Source of the DNA: Arion vulgaris
Taxonomy: Eukaryota; Mollusca; Gastropoda; Stylommatophora; Arionidae
Length of the DNA stretch: 64,000 nucleotides
Direction of reading: 5' to 3'
NCBI GenBank assembly: GCA_020796225.1
Contig: CM036765.1
Location: 3,432,228 to 3,496,227 of the forward strand
Below, piece by piece: positions 28,706-38,690 of the stretch. The notes beneath the pieces are model-generated. The model was given only the letters and a program-made list of their open reading frames with translations, did no database searches and was not told where the DNA came from. How positions within the stretch are numbered: position 1 is the first letter of the stretch; each line of letters begins with the position of its first letter. The translations under genes and the position numbers were made by a program.

Positions 28706-29452
28706 GTTTTTTCCCATTCAAGCAGTAATTGCAACTTTTCCCATTCAAGCAGTAATATCAACTTTTCCCATTCAAACAGTAATATCAACTTTTCCCATTC
28801 AAGCAGTAATATCAACTTTTCCCATTCAAACCGTAATATCAACTTTTCCCATTCAAGCAGTAATATCAACTTTTCCCATTCAAGCAGTAATATCAACTTT
28901 TCCCATTCAAACAGTAATATCAACTTTTCCCATTCAAGAAGTAATTGCAACTTTTCCCATTCAAGCAGTAATATCAACTTTTCCCATTCAAGCAGTAATA
29001 TCAACTTTTCCCATTCAAGCAGTAATATCAACTTTTCCCATTCAAGCAGTAATATCAAATTTTCCCATTCAAGCAGTAATATCAACTTTTCCCATTCAAG
29101 CAGTAATATCAACATTTTTCTATTCAAACAGTAATATCAACTTTTCCCATTCAAGCAGTAATATCAATTTTTCCCATTCAAGCAGTAATATCAACTTTTT
29201 TAAAATTTAAGCAGTCATATCAACATTTTCCCATTCAAGCAGTTATATCAACATTTTCCATTCAAGCAGTTATATCAACATTTTCCATTCAAGCAGTAAT
29301 ATCAACTTTTTAAATTCAAACAGTAATATCAACTTTTTTTCCATTCAAGCAGTAATATCAACTTTTTAAATTCAAGCAGTAATATCAACTTTTTTTCCAT
29401 TCAAACAGTAAGATCAACATTTTCCATTCAAACAGTAATATCAATTTTTACA
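28706..29452. repeat. 27-bp minisatellite between a LINE-J tail and SINE-G
   Basis: About 27 copies of CTTTTCCCATTCAAGCAGTA plus ATATCAA. The left half (to about 29190) is uniform; the right half has longer T-runs and spacing changes. Because 27 is a multiple of three, frames stay open on both strands (repeats of SHSSSNINF and LLEWEKLIL). I do not regard them as genes: no start context or flanking exons, and the repeat decays without regard to frame. Confidence 0.95.
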
Positions 29453-29477
29453 AAATATAAATGAACTATCGTTACTG

Positions 29478-29708
29478 GCTGTAGTGCCACGTCTTAGGGC
29501 GGTGTAGGACAGGTAGGACGAGAGCCTGATTAATGTCATGGCCGCATGGCTAGTGCAGTTGCCACGAAACTGTTGAGGTTAAAATATTTCTTTATACCCC
29601 CAACAGAAAAAAAAATCCTTGGCTTTACCTCGAATTAAATACGGGTCTCCCGCAATGGGAGCCGCCTTCTAATCCTTTGGGCCAAGCTTTCCTCTAGTGA
29701 GATATCAA
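29478..29708 (-). mobile_element. SINE-G copy
   Basis: Left end TTAGGGCGGTGTAGGACAGG, then GCCGCATGGCTAGTGCAGTT, and on the right the antisense head: GGGTCTCCCGCAATGGGAGC and a GGCCAAGCTTTCCTCTAGTG A-box region. Confidence 0.85.
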
Positions 29709-29763
29709 TAAACATGAACTTGGATGGAAACATCAGAAAATAAGTTAAGTTAGATCTAAATGT

Positions 29764-30014
29764 GAGCGTCTGTAGCTCAAGCAGTAGTGAGCACGATCAC
29801 AAACCCTAGCGTACCTGGTTCAAATCCCACGGTGGGCAAGTTTGTAAGCAAATTTGTTTCCTTGGGAATTTTACAAAAAAAGTAAAAATAGACCTCACGT
29901 TCAGAAAACAATGGCAAACTACTGAACGTATAAGTTGTGCCTAGAAAATCAACGACTCGTTTTCTGTGATTGATGGCTACGTCCTATAAAGGATATGTCA
30001 TGATTTTCATTTTT
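29764..30014 (+). mobile_element. SINE-H copy, near full length
   Basis: Head GTCTGTAGCTCAAGCAGTAG, B-box GGTTCAAATCCCACGG, body TGTAAGCAAATTTGTTTCC and CAATGGCAAACTACTGAACG, 3' end GGATATGTCATGATTTTCAT. Confidence 0.9.
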
Positions 30015-30066
30015 TCAGATCTAAATATTAAACTTACATATGTCCTGCTCAAGAACTATCTCTAAC

Positions 30067-30950
30067 CAAGAACTGCTTACACAGTTTCAGCAAGATATTA
30101 TGAACACCATCAAGAACTGCTTACACAGTTTCAGCAAGATATTATGAACACCATCAAGAACTGCTTACACAGTTTCAGCAAGAAATTATGAACACCATCA
30201 AGAACTTCTTACACAGTTTCAGCAAGAGATTATGAACACCATCAAGAACTGCTTACACAGTTTCAGCAAGAGATTAAGAACACCATCAAGAACTGCTTAC
30301 ACAGTTTCAGCAAGAGATTATGAACACCATCAAGAACTGCTTACACAGTTTCAGCAAGATATTATGAACACCATCAAGAACTGCTTACACAGTTTCAGCA
30401 AGATATTATGAACACCATCAAGAACTGCTTACACAGTTTCAGCAAGATATTATGAACACCATCAAGAACTGCTTACACAGTTTCAGCAAGAGATTATGAA
30501 CACCATCAAGAACTGCTTACACAGTTTCAGCAAGATATTATGAACACCATCAAGAACTGCTTACACAGTTTCAGCAAGAGATTATAAACACCATCAAGAA
30601 CTGCTTACACAGTTTCAACAAGAGATTATGAACACCATCAAGAACTGCTTACAACAGTTTCAGCAAGAGATTATGAACACCATCAAGAACTGCTTACAAC
30701 AGTTTCAGCAAGATATTATGAACACCATCAAGAACTGCTTACACAGTTTCAGCAAGATATTATGAACACCATCAAGAACTGCTTACACAGTTTCAGCAAG
30801 ATATTATGAACACCATCAAGAACTGCTTACACAGTTTCAGCAAGAGATTATGAACACCATCAAGAACTGCTTACACAGCTTCAGCAAGATATTATAAACA
30901 CCATCAAGAACTGCTTACAACAGTTTCAGCAAGAGATTATGAACACCATC
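30067..30950. repeat. 44-bp minisatellite, about 20 copies
   Basis: Unit AAGAACTGCTTACACAGTTT plus CAGCAAGATATTATGAACACCATC. Variants GATATT and GAGATT alternate in blocks, and a CAACAG insertion marks three copies (about 30.65, 30.70 and 30.92 kb), so the array has a readable order. The source is unknown. The last unit joins LINE coding DNA at 30.953 kb. Confidence 0.96.
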
Positions 30951-30952
30951 AT

Positions 30953-31165
30953 CTCAAAATGATACTGAAGATAGATCGGACACGTGATACGCATGAAGAT
31001 AACACTGTCACAAAAACTGCACTGAGATAGATACTAGAGGGTAAACGAAAACGTGGAGGACTCAAGACCACTTGTAAGTGAACAGTAGAACAGGAGCTGA
31101 AATAAATGAATCATGGCTGAAAGAACGGTTAAGAACAGAGACGAATGACGTGCATTTGATGTTGC
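30953..31165 (+). pseudogene. RTE-2-like LINE C-terminal fragment
   Basis: Decayed LKIDRTRDTHED, LEGKRKRGGLKTT and TVEQELK segments: the GHVIRM, KRKRGRPKTT and EQE-L parts of an RTE C-terminus. Several stops and frameshifts. Confidence 0.65.
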
Positions 31166-31219
31166 CTAGTTCTAGTCTAAGACAAAGATTAGAGTATACA
31201 TGGTAATCATGATTAGTGG

Positions 31220-31312
31220 TTCTGTCAATCAAACAATCAATGAAGCAATCTATCTATCAATAAATAAGTCAATCAATAAGTCAATCAATAAATCAATAAA
31301 ATAATAAACAAA
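31220..31312. repeat. (AATC/AATA)n microsatellite
   Basis: Runs of TCAATCAATAAATAAGTCAA-type units. Possibly the tail of a lost SINE-D, whose tail is (CAAT)n. Confidence 0.75.
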
Positions 31313-31394
31313 TAAAAAATCCTTTAAATTCGTTAGCAGATCAAGTATGCATAGTTTCTTCCTTCTACTTATGTCTTCACAATGTTGCCAGGTT

Positions 31395-31615
31395 TTTATC
31401 TTGCGATGCTCTAAGTATAGTAGATTGAGTGATAGTTATTTTGCTTTCTTTAAAACAGGATTATGCAATGTCATCTACTCATCTTTTTCCTGGTCTTTCT
31501 TTTGCATTATTTCCTGATGTTCTGTTGTAGAAGACTGTATACAGTAGAGTTTGTTTGCATAATTATTAAGTGGTAGAACCACTTCATTCTTTATTCTCAA
31601 TGTAATTCAACGTGC
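31395..31615 (-). pseudogene. LINE-J C-terminal fragment
   Basis: The minus strand aligns with the copy at 5.64-5.83 kb: TTGAATTACATTGAGAATAA, GAAGTGGTTCTACCACTTAA, GTATACAGTCTTCTACAACA and AAAAAGATGAGTAGATGACA. It stops before the 32-bp tail unit. Confidence 0.82.
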
Positions 31616-31649
31616 ATGGTCCCAGTTATTTAAATGTTTGTCTATTTAT

Positions 31650-32020
31650 TGTCCATGATATACTGTCATATATTGGTTATTGGTTATGGGCTGCTAAACT
31701 GACATCATTGCACTCCGGGCAGACCCAAAAATGCTCAGTCTTCCCCAACAGATATCGAAGAGTTATCAGTTATCAGAGGACTACTATCGGCATAGCACTC
31801 CAAACATGTCCATATGTGCTCCTATCTCCGCCTCAACAAATCCAGCAGCGCCCAACGACCCAACACGCCATTTCAATGTTGATTAATCAATCTCTTTGCA
31901 TATTTGATATGTCGTTCATATCGAAGAGTATGCATAATGATGGTTCTCGTGCCTCGTCGCTGATTAAATACACTCCTCACTCTGCCCCTCAGGCATCCAG
32001 TTCTGCCTGTGCAACGGATA
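31650..32020 (-). pseudogene. LINE-I 3' end, rearranged
   Basis: Blocks shared with 38.22-38.59 kb: CTGACATCATTGCACTCCGG, CAGATATCGAAGAG, then GCACTCCAAACATGTCCATA, then TATCGAAGAGTATGCATAAT and CATCCAGTTCTGCCTGTGCA. On the minus strand these are the TWTCPECN-like and HTLRYLLG-like C-terminal segments. Order differs from 38 kb, so one block is interposed in the other. Confidence 0.7.
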
Positions 32021-32048
32021 TATATATGTATATATATATATATATATG
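32019..32048. repeat. (TA)n microsatellite
   Basis: TATATATATGTATATATATA and continuation. Confidence 0.9.
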
Positions 32049-32084
32049 GCCTTTTTCGTCTTTACAGACGGTCAATTGGCAAGT

Positions 32085-32690
32085 ATTTTACTGTGACAAC
32101 TTCTGAGTTTTCGCTTTTCTCTCTTGTCGTTCAGCTCATACATAGTCTCTTCTCAAAAGACTCTGCGCCCTTTCCTAATTTGGCTTTCCACACAACTCTG
32201 TCATCAGCTAGTCTTTCCATGTGCTGGGACCTATAGAAAAGTTTTCATTGAGGCTTTGCAGACATCTTTATATCTGAGCAGTGGTCTGCCCTGGTACCTC
32301 TTTCCCTTCGAAAGTTCGCAGAACAACATTTGTTTTGGTATGCGACAAGTTTCCATTCTTCTCACATGCTCCAACCATCTTAGTCTTCTACTGCTGAGCA
32401 TGTCCATGATGGAAGGCAGGTTTGTACGTAGCAGTACTGCAGAGATGGTTATCTTGTCGTACCACCTGATGTTCATAATCTTGAGGAGACATCAAAGGTG
32501 AAAGATGTTAAGTCTCCTCTCATAGTTTGAGAAGGCTGCCCATGTTTCTGAGTCATATAGTAAAGAGCTAATTACACAGGCTCGATATATTTGAATCTTT
32601 GTCTGCAATGTTAGTTTTGTGTTGTCCCACGCTCGATTTGATAGTTTGCCAAATGGAGAAACACGTAAAAATAAAGTACTGTAGTTATAT
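32085..32690 (-). pseudogene. LINE-L C-terminal half
   Basis: Minus-strand peptides: YDSETWAAFSNYE region, LNIFHL(-)CLLKIMNIRWYDKI, LPSIMDMLSSRRLRWLEHVR, RMETCRIPKQMLFCELSKGK, RYQGRPLLRYKDVCKASMKT. The sequence LRW-HV-RM(E/D)--R-PKQ-L--EL--GKR--G---RYKD-(L)K is a well-known LINE RT ending. Upstream frames are broken. Confidence 0.87.
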
Positions 32691-33192
32691 TAAATAAAAA
32701 AAAATAATAACAATACACAGCAACGTTTCGACCAAAAGGCCTTTATCAAGCAAAGGATACAACAGACGGAAGAAATGTATTTCTTACACGGCACAGAACA
32801 TATAGAATCAGACAATCAAGTCCTAACGGCTCTAAAATGAAAATATGTGACTATAAATGAATAACAAAATAAATGCAAAAAAGTAGAAGTGGAGAAAAGA
32901 AGAGAAACAATAAAAATCAAATATATAAAACATATATACATTTAACATATACACATATAGAATATGGAATATGAGAAGAGAAAGTACTAAGAAACATAGC
33001 AATGTAGAGTGTTGAGTCCATGAGGTCGCAAGGTACCATATAAAGAAATAAAACAATTCTCTAGAGCAAATCGACTTTCATCATCAGAGGAACATGATTG
33101 GATGGCTGTGACCTTGATTTGGGAAATAAATCGAAATAAAGACACCAGATCGAAATGAGTAAACATTTTGTTGGTCCCTGCCATATGTGTCG
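32691..33192 (-). mobile_element. Penelope-like element 3' end
   Basis: Starts with the antisense tail CAACGTTTCGACCAAAAGGC and CTTTATCAAGCAAAGGATAC and runs into the GIY-YIG end: the minus strand encodes QIKVTAIQSCSSDDESRFAL, ENCFISLYGTLRPHGLNTLH and a stop at about 32.99 kb, as in the plus copy at 20.33-20.46 kb. Confidence 0.88.
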
Positions 33193-33194
33193 TT

Positions 33195-33292
33195 AGACAC
33201 GACAGAGTGTGGTGATGATGATTATGATGAAGATGATGCTGATGAAGATGATGATTATGATGACGATGATGATGATTCTGATGATGAATCGA
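33195..33292. repeat. (GAT)n-rich microsatellite
   Basis: Imperfect GATGATGATTATGATGA-type units interrupt or end the Penelope fragment. Confidence 0.85.
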
Positions 33293-33812
33293 TAAATCAA
33301 TTTGAACGTACGGATATCCATTGAGAAAACTGGTGAGAGATAAATGATGTTAGGGTTGAAGCAACTGTTGTACAATAGTGTTACACTTTGATGAAGCAAC
33401 TGTTGTACAATAGTGTTAGACTTTGTTAATGTCTGCCCATTTAGGTTTGATATATTGCAGATTTTGTTCTTCAAGGATAATTTGTTGTGAAGGAAATGAA
33501 GCGATGAACATCAGATCTTGAGCATAGTGGTCGTATAACCTTATCTAACAATGCATGAACTTAATAATAGGATGTAATATAGATTCTACGTGTTCTGTTA
33601 ATGGAGGTGAAGGTGGTTCTATGTCTGCTTAATTGATATTGTGGAACAAGGGATGGATCATAAGAAAGGAAACAAATACAGGCTGTTTGTAAGCTCTTTT
33701 TAATATAGACTTTGATTTTACGTGTTTCCTCATTGCTCCAAAGATAAAGTTCAATCCCTGAGTGGAGTGATCAGGATATTTGTCGAGATTAGGGAAGACG
33801 GCAGTAAAACTA
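33293..33812 (-). mobile_element. probable upstream part of a Penelope-like element
   Basis: It lies between two Penelope tails. The right-hand end (antisense GTTTTACTGCCGTCTTCCCT) recurs next to a Penelope tail at 52.35 kb, which suggests it belongs to the element. Minus frames at 33193-33474 and 33629-33820 show no clear RT motif. A 35-bp duplication (GAAGCAACTGTTGTACAATA at 33358 and 33393) is present. Confidence 0.5.
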
Positions 33813-33992
33813 TGTAGCAATGGCGAAACACATCAAAACAAAGTACTGTAGTTTTACAAAATACAATAATAATACACCGCAACGTTTCGACCAAAAGGCC
33901 TTTATCAAGCAAAGGATACAACAGAAGTGAAGAAATTCACTTCTTTTACAGTACACTACATATAGAATACAACAATAAATATCTAACATGTT
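33813..33992 (-). mobile_element. Penelope-like tail
   Basis: AATGGCGAAACACATCAAAA, AAAGTACTGTAGTTTTACAA, CAACGTTTCGACCAAAAGGC and CATATAGAATACAACAATAA. The tail is directly continuous with the 33.3-33.8 kb segment, a tail-to-head join as in tandem Penelope copies. Confidence 0.82.
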
Positions 33993-34011
33993 AGGGTCAT
34001 TATTACTACAA

Positions 34012-34265
34012 TTTAACTTGGTGAAACTTCAAGTTTATTTTCTACAACTATTTAACTTGGTGAAACTTCAAAGTTTATTTTCTACAACTATTTAACTTGG
34101 TGAAACTTCAAAGTTTATTTTCTATAACTATTTAACTTGGTGAAACTCCACAGTTTATTTTCTACAACTATTTAACTTGGTGGAACACGAAAATATATTT
34201 TCTACAAGTATTTAACTTGGTGGAACTCGCCAATTTATATTTTACTACTATTTAACCTTATTATT
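34012..34265. repeat. 40-bp minisatellite next to the Penelope tail
   Basis: Six copies of TTAACTTGGTGAAACTTCAA plus AGTTTATTTTCTACAACTAT. The last two are clearly more diverged, a gradient towards the right. Confidence 0.92.
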
Positions 34266-34319
34266 TGCAGTGGAACATTTGCCTGCAATTGTCGCTATCA
34301 TAAAGACGGCATGTGATAT

Positions 34320-34419
34320 CTCTATACCGCTCTATTTTTGGAAACTCGCTTAATTTCTTCTATGAATTTTAGTCGGATATTTATCGCCTCTCTCAGTAAC
34401 ATGTGTTTCAATGTATAAT
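34320..34419 (-). pseudogene. short RTE fragment
   Basis: TACCGCTCTATTTTTGGAAA, CTCGCTTAATTTCTTCTATG and TCGCCTCTCTCAGTAA align with the minus-strand RTE end at 19.43-19.51 kb. Both ends truncated. Confidence 0.75.
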
Positions 34420-34710
34420 TAGTACATCAACTACTAGATTGCAGGAGCCGGGTTTGAAGATTGGAGTAGCAAGAACAGAACAGCCTAACAGGTATATGAG
34501 TAGGCTCATCAATCAAAATCGAACTGGTACGGTCAGTCGCTGGACGCTGCTGGATATATTGCGAAGGAGATCTGAGCACCTATGGACATGTCTGGAGTGC
34601 AATGAAAATATTCCAAACTGAAACTGAACTGAAAAATTAGAACGCCATCTCATCTTGAACCATTTGACCTCAAACTCTGACGCTTTCAATGTATTCGTTA
34701 CATCGTTATA
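34420..34710 (+). pseudogene. LINE-I 3'-end fragment
   Basis: TTRLQEPGLKIGVARTEQPN, RYMSRLINQNRTGTVSRWTL and RRRSEHLWTCLECN, a basic C-terminus ending in a WTC-ECN motif. The minus-strand equivalent is at 38.22-38.40 kb. Confidence 0.8.
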
Positions 34711-34888
34711 TATGAGAAATAAATGTCCTTTATGTAAAAAGACAATTTAAGGTTAAACAAATGTCGCACTGGTCTGTAAAAGAAATCCCACAAGACAATT
34801 ACCACAGCTGAGAGTATATGTTAACTAATGATGACTCAAATGACCAAGAATTTGTATTCACCATTCTTTACTTTCTCAACACACAACT

Positions 34889-35090
34889 CCTAGACAGTAC
34901 TGTTATGTGAGGTCACCAACACACAGTGAACTTCTAGACAGTACTGTTATGTGAGGTCACCAACACACAGTGAACTCCTAGACAGTACTGTTATGTGAGG
35001 TCACCAACACACAGTGAACTTCTAGACAGTACTGTTATGTGAGGTCACCAACACACAGTGAACTCCTAGACAGTACTATTATGTGAGGTC
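34889..35090. repeat. 44-bp minisatellite
   Basis: Four to five copies of CTAGACAGTACTGTTATGTG plus AGGTCACCAACACACAGTGAACTC. CTC and TTC alternate at the unit end, so a dimer (88 bp) may be the real unit of amplification. Confidence 0.93.
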
Positions 35091-35149
35091 AACAATAGCT
35101 TATCTAAAGACAGTGCTGCGTTAGGAAGACTGTTTGTTACTGTGTGGAA

Positions 35150-35352
35150 ACAGAGAGGGATAAGCGTAACCACAAAATTCATAAAGACATTAAAATTAAA
35201 AATCCTGCAAAAATATCTTCACCGTCTTCAAAATTATATCGGGGACCCTTGCCTGGGCTACGGAGTCGTCCTGTGTAAGAAAGAGATCGGAGCACACATG
35301 ATGGCTATTCCCGCAGTGGAATAATGATGGTCATAGCATAAATCAATCAAGC
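35150..35352 (+). mobile_element. SINE-D 3' half
   Basis: AAAAATATCTTCACCGTCTT, CAAAATTATATCGGGGACCC, CTGTGTAAGAAAGAGATCGG and AGCACACATGATGGCTATTC, then a CAATCAATCAAG tail. Confidence 0.85.
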
Positions 35353-35625
35353 GTAGCCACAAAGCTGAAAGTTTACCAAGCCATAGTGCTAACCACACTG
35401 CTGTACACAAGTGAGACATGGACAGTGTCTAACCACACTGCTGTATGCCAGTGAGACATGGACAGTGTACAGCAGACATGCAAGAAACCTAATCGACTTC
35501 CACATAAGTTGTCTACACAGACTACTACAAATAAACTGGCAAGACAAAATTCCAGATTCCGAAGTCCCCATAAAAGCAAAGATCCCAAGTGTCAACACCT
35601 TGTTATAGAAGACCTAAGTTAGATG
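35353..35625 (+). pseudogene. LINE-L RT fragment with 40-bp duplication
   Basis: VYQAIVLTTLLYTSETWTV, then SRHARNLIDFHISCLHRLLQ and INWQDKIPDSEVPIKAKIPS. CTAACCACACTGCTGTA occurs at 35389 and 35429: the segment encoding LTTLLY-SETWTV is duplicated with a 40-bp period, which also shifts the frame. Confidence 0.87.
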
Positions 35626-35866
35626 GGCCTCCAGAGTTCCAGCTGTATGTACACTATCATGAAACCGTTCACCACCACCTCTTCAGGTGTCAAGCACTAG
35701 ATGACATCAGAAAGACCCTCCTTCCTCCAAGGCCAGATAAATGGAACACATTATACGGAACAAAAGAACAACTTACAAACACATGCATAAAACACTATAT
35801 AGCATTGGGCCGAGGGGCACGAGCTCAAGTGTCGCTGGATCATTGAAGAAGAAGAAAAAGAATCTA
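35626..35866 (+). pseudogene. LINE-Q C-terminus with GAA tail
   Basis: EFQLYVHYHETVHHHLFRCQ, ALDDIRKTLLPPRPDKWNTL, YGTKEQLTNTCIKHYIALGR and GARAQVSLDH, then a stop and GAAGAAGAAGAAAAAG. The HHLFRCQAL-DIR and LYGTKEQL order is the post-RNase H end of a LINE ORF2. Confidence 0.85.
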
Positions 35867-35870
35867 TATA

Positions 35871-36051
35871 CATATATGCAGTGGCGGCTCGTCATTAGGG
35901 CTAGTGGGGCCGGGCCCCACCAAAAATAAAGTGTAACGTGTATTTATTCTTTTATACATTAAAATTTTTCCTAACCGAAACCATGATCTTTCCGAAAATA
36001 TCTGTCTGGCCCCACCAACAAAAATGATGACAAGCCGCCACTGCATATATG
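35871..36051. mobile_element. complete hAT-like MITE with 8-bp target-site duplication
   Basis: The 165-bp element 35879-36043 starts CAGTGGCGGCTCGTCATTA and, read from the other end, CAGTGGCGGCTTGTCATCA. CATATATG flanks it on both sides (35871-35878, 36044-36051). Next to the left end a further inverted pair, GTGGGGCCGGGCCCCAC, can form a hairpin. It landed just behind the LINE-Q tail. Confidence 0.93.
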
Positions 36052-36514
36052 TATAGCAGGAGGACAAGTTACATAATGTTTTCCATCGACATCTTTATTC
36101 AAGACATATTTTTGGTTGACCCACTCATAACAAACTCTTCTTTATAATAAGTAATAAAATATTCCCAGTTAAAAGCTGAGTCAAAGGACGTGCACTGTCC
36201 CCGGTGTACATCAAATGTTGCGTATAAGGGGCCGTATTGTCAAAATGTATTTCCAAATGAAGATAACTGCCAAAGAAAGTTATAAGATCAAGATGACAGA
36301 GAATCCCCCCAGAAGTCATCATCGATTCCTTGTGTCAGATTTGTCGCCTTACAACTTGTAGTTCAGACAAGTGAACTAAAAATTAATCCCAACTAGCATT
36401 GCACCATGGTTCCACTTAGAACTCGCCCTGAGATAGCCTTGTCGTCTGTGACAGAATGTCAATATAAATGAGCGAAGCAATCGCGATAACGAGAAAGGGC
36501 CTTAAGTGTTGTCA
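36052..36514. other. unassigned spacer
   Basis: No repeat family or coding signal recognised. Confidence 0.45.
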
Positions 36515-36782
36515 ATCGCCCGTGTGTTGCCGGGGCCAACATGGGAAGCAAAGAATAGTACCACTGCAACCTATAATGCATATTATAAAGGGGCTACTAA
36601 TGTAGGCACTAGAGATGCTACCCTAGTAAATAAAAAGCAGTGCAGAAATAGGATGTGCTGACCTACTTGTATGCGCATAACTGACACAACGTACAATCGC
36701 TCTTAGGCTCAGATCACATACAAATCAAAGTGGTTGACAGGTGGTCGATATGTAGCGTTCGAGGAAGAAGAAGTAGAAGTGT
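36515..36782 (+). mobile_element. Repeat-F copy, uninterrupted
   Basis: CGCCCGTGTGTTGCCGGGGC, GAAGCAAAGAATAGTACCAC, CTACCCTAGTAAATAAAAAG, TGCGCATAACTGACACAACG, CTCTTAGGCTCAGATCACAT and a GAAGAAGAAG tail. This is the best reference copy in the window. Confidence 0.88.
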
Positions 36783-36818
36783 TGTCAATGTTGTATTTGA
36801 ATGAGGATGTTTAGACCC

Positions 36819-36885
36819 AGGTTGATCTACCAGGTTGATCTACCAGGTTGATCTACCAGCTTGATCTACCAGGTTGATCTATATA
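36819..36885. repeat. 13-bp tandem repeat
   Basis: Five copies of AGGTTGATCTACC, one with GCTTG. Confidence 0.95.
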
Positions 36886-37019
36886 TACCTTAATCCAGTG
36901 CTGTTCTACGTTTTTAAATATTGGGGCGCATCTGGTTACTGTTTAAAGGGCACGGGGGCCATGTTACGATTACATATTACTGCTAAGAATCGGAAATATT
37001 AATAGTAATATTAGTATAG

Positions 37020-37450
37020 TTAATATTGATTGATTGATAGAACCATTATCACTGCACTTCGGAGAGTAACCATGTGTGTTCCGATCTCTTTCTTACACGG
37101 GAAGATCTCGGTTGCAGTGCACGAACTCCGCAGCATTGGCGAGGTTCACCGATGTAATTTTGAGGATGATGAAGATATTTTTGTAGAAATTAAAAACTTT
37201 TCTAATGATTTTTTCCCGGGCAGTGGCTTTTCAGCCTGCTCTTCTGATTTTGAAGTGCCAAGGTTTCTTTAACGTGCTTAAATTCAACACGGGACCTACG
37301 TTTTATCGTTCGTCTCCGATAGGATTCGGAACTCAATCTGACGTACACTGAGGCCAGGGCTCTCTCGAAAAATATCTGGATGGCTCCAGGAGGGATCGAA
37401 ACTGGTACCTTGGAACGAGTAATAGTCCTTAACTAATAGCCAGATGCGAC
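37020..37450 (-). mobile_element. SINE-D, near full length, left arm of an inverted pair
   Basis: Begins with the antisense tail TGATTGATTGATAG, then CTTCGGAGAGTAACCATGTG, TTCTTACACGGGAAGATCTC, CTTTTCAGCCTGCTCTTCTG, ACGGGACCTACGTTTTATCG and the antisense head GGGATCGAAACTGGTACCTT. Confidence 0.9.
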
Positions 37451-37464
37451 CAGATATATAAAAA

Positions 37465-37880
37465 CGTTAGTGACTTAGAGGCTATTTGCTCGTCTCTCGT
37501 GTCAAAGGTACCAGGTTCGCTCCCTCGTGGAGCTATCTGGATATTTTCCAGAGATCCCTCATCTCAGTGTAGGTGAGATCGAGTTCCTAGTCCTATCGGG
37601 GACGGATGATAAAACGCAGGTCCCGTGTTCAATTTGAGCACATAAAAGAACTATTGGCAGTTCAAAATCTAGAAGAGCGGGCTGGAAATCCGCTGTCCGG
37701 GCAAATCTCATTAGGAAAGATTAAAAATAAAATTCCGACAATAATATCTTCTCCGTCTTCAAAATTACATCGGAATTCGTTCACTGCCGCTGAGAACTTC
37801 CTATGTCAGAAAGAGATCGGAGCACACATGGTTACGCACTGGAGTGCAATGATGAAAGTCCTCTCAATTAATCATACTGA
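37465..37880 (+). mobile_element. SINE-D, near full length, right arm of an inverted pair
   Basis: Head GACTTAGAGGCTATTTGCTC, B-box GTACCAGGTTCGCTCCC, then AGGTGAGATCGAGTTCCTAG, ACGCAGGTCCCGTGTTCAAT, GAGCGGGCTGGAAATCCGCT, AAGAGATCGGAGCACACATG. Head to head with the previous copy, separated by only a few tens of bases. Confidence 0.9.
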
Positions 37881-38219
37881 TTTACTGTACTCTTATATGA
37901 TTCATTACTTCTTCTTTATTTTCTGTTATTTTTCTGTATTCTTCGTTTTCTCTTCTTCCTATTCCTCAACGATGTTCGCCAAGCATAGAATACCAACATA
38001 TGTCTTTCACTGCTTCCGTCTTTGGTAGTTTTATTGATGGCTTCCCAGCATAATCTAACGTTATGCTTCGGCTCCTTTCTTTTGTCCTTTTCTGGGTTTT
38101 TTGCCGTTAGGCGTGGCAGCTCAGCTGTAACTCCATAAATTCATATTTTTATTAGTCTGCTCCTTTCTCTTGATGGTTCCATTTTCTGGTTGTACTCTCT
38201 TCAGTTTCAGTAATAGTTT
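37881..38219. other. unassigned, T-rich on the plus strand
   Basis: TTTTCTGTTATTTTTCTG-type sequence; may be minus-strand LINE DNA, but no motif was found. Confidence 0.4.
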
Positions 38220-38690
38220 GGAATATCTACATTGCACTCCGGACATGTCCATAGGTGCTCCGATCTCCTTCACAATATCCCCAACAGCGTCCAGCAACTG
38301 ACAGCACCAGTTCGATGTTGGTTGATGAGCAGACTCATATACCTGTTATGCTGTTCTTTTCTTGCTACTCCAATTTTCAAATCCAACTCCTGCAATTTAG
38401 TAGTTGACGTAATTGGTTATTGGTTATTGGTTACTAAACTGACGTCATTGCACTCCGGCAAACCCATAGGTGCTCAGTCTCCCAACAGATATCGAAGAGT
38501 ATGCATACTGATGGTTCCTGTGGCTCGCTGATTAAACACACCTCTCACTCTGCCTCTCAGGCATCCAGTTCGACTTGAACAAAGGGTAATTCCAAACTGC
38601 TTAAATCGCTTGATCGATTCAACATCGATTTTAGTGTCCTCATCCAACAGAGAGTCTCGAAGAGACCGAAGAATATCCCCTTATCCATCT
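38220..38690 (-). pseudogene. LINE-I C-terminus with two related terminal segments
   Basis: Minus-strand traces LDEDTKIDVESIKRFKQFGI, then TGCLRGRVRGVFNQRATGT and HTLRYLLGD; then TTKLQELDLKIGVARKEQHN, RYMSLLINQHRTGAVSCWTL and RRSEHLWTCPECN. The two halves resemble each other (R-V/L-NQ-RTGT, then RSEHLWTCPEC versus LSTYGLPEC), as if the end had been duplicated and diverged. Confidence 0.7.

Noticed and set aside
28576..29134. Repeat proteins on both strands (LLEWEKLIL and SHSSSNINF types)
   Set aside because: A 27-bp unit keeps all frames open; unit degeneration ignores the reading frame and both strands are equally open.
30067..30950. CRISPR-like or centromeric satellite
   Set aside because: No spacers, only 20 copies, flanked by ordinary TE debris; a local minisatellite explains it better.
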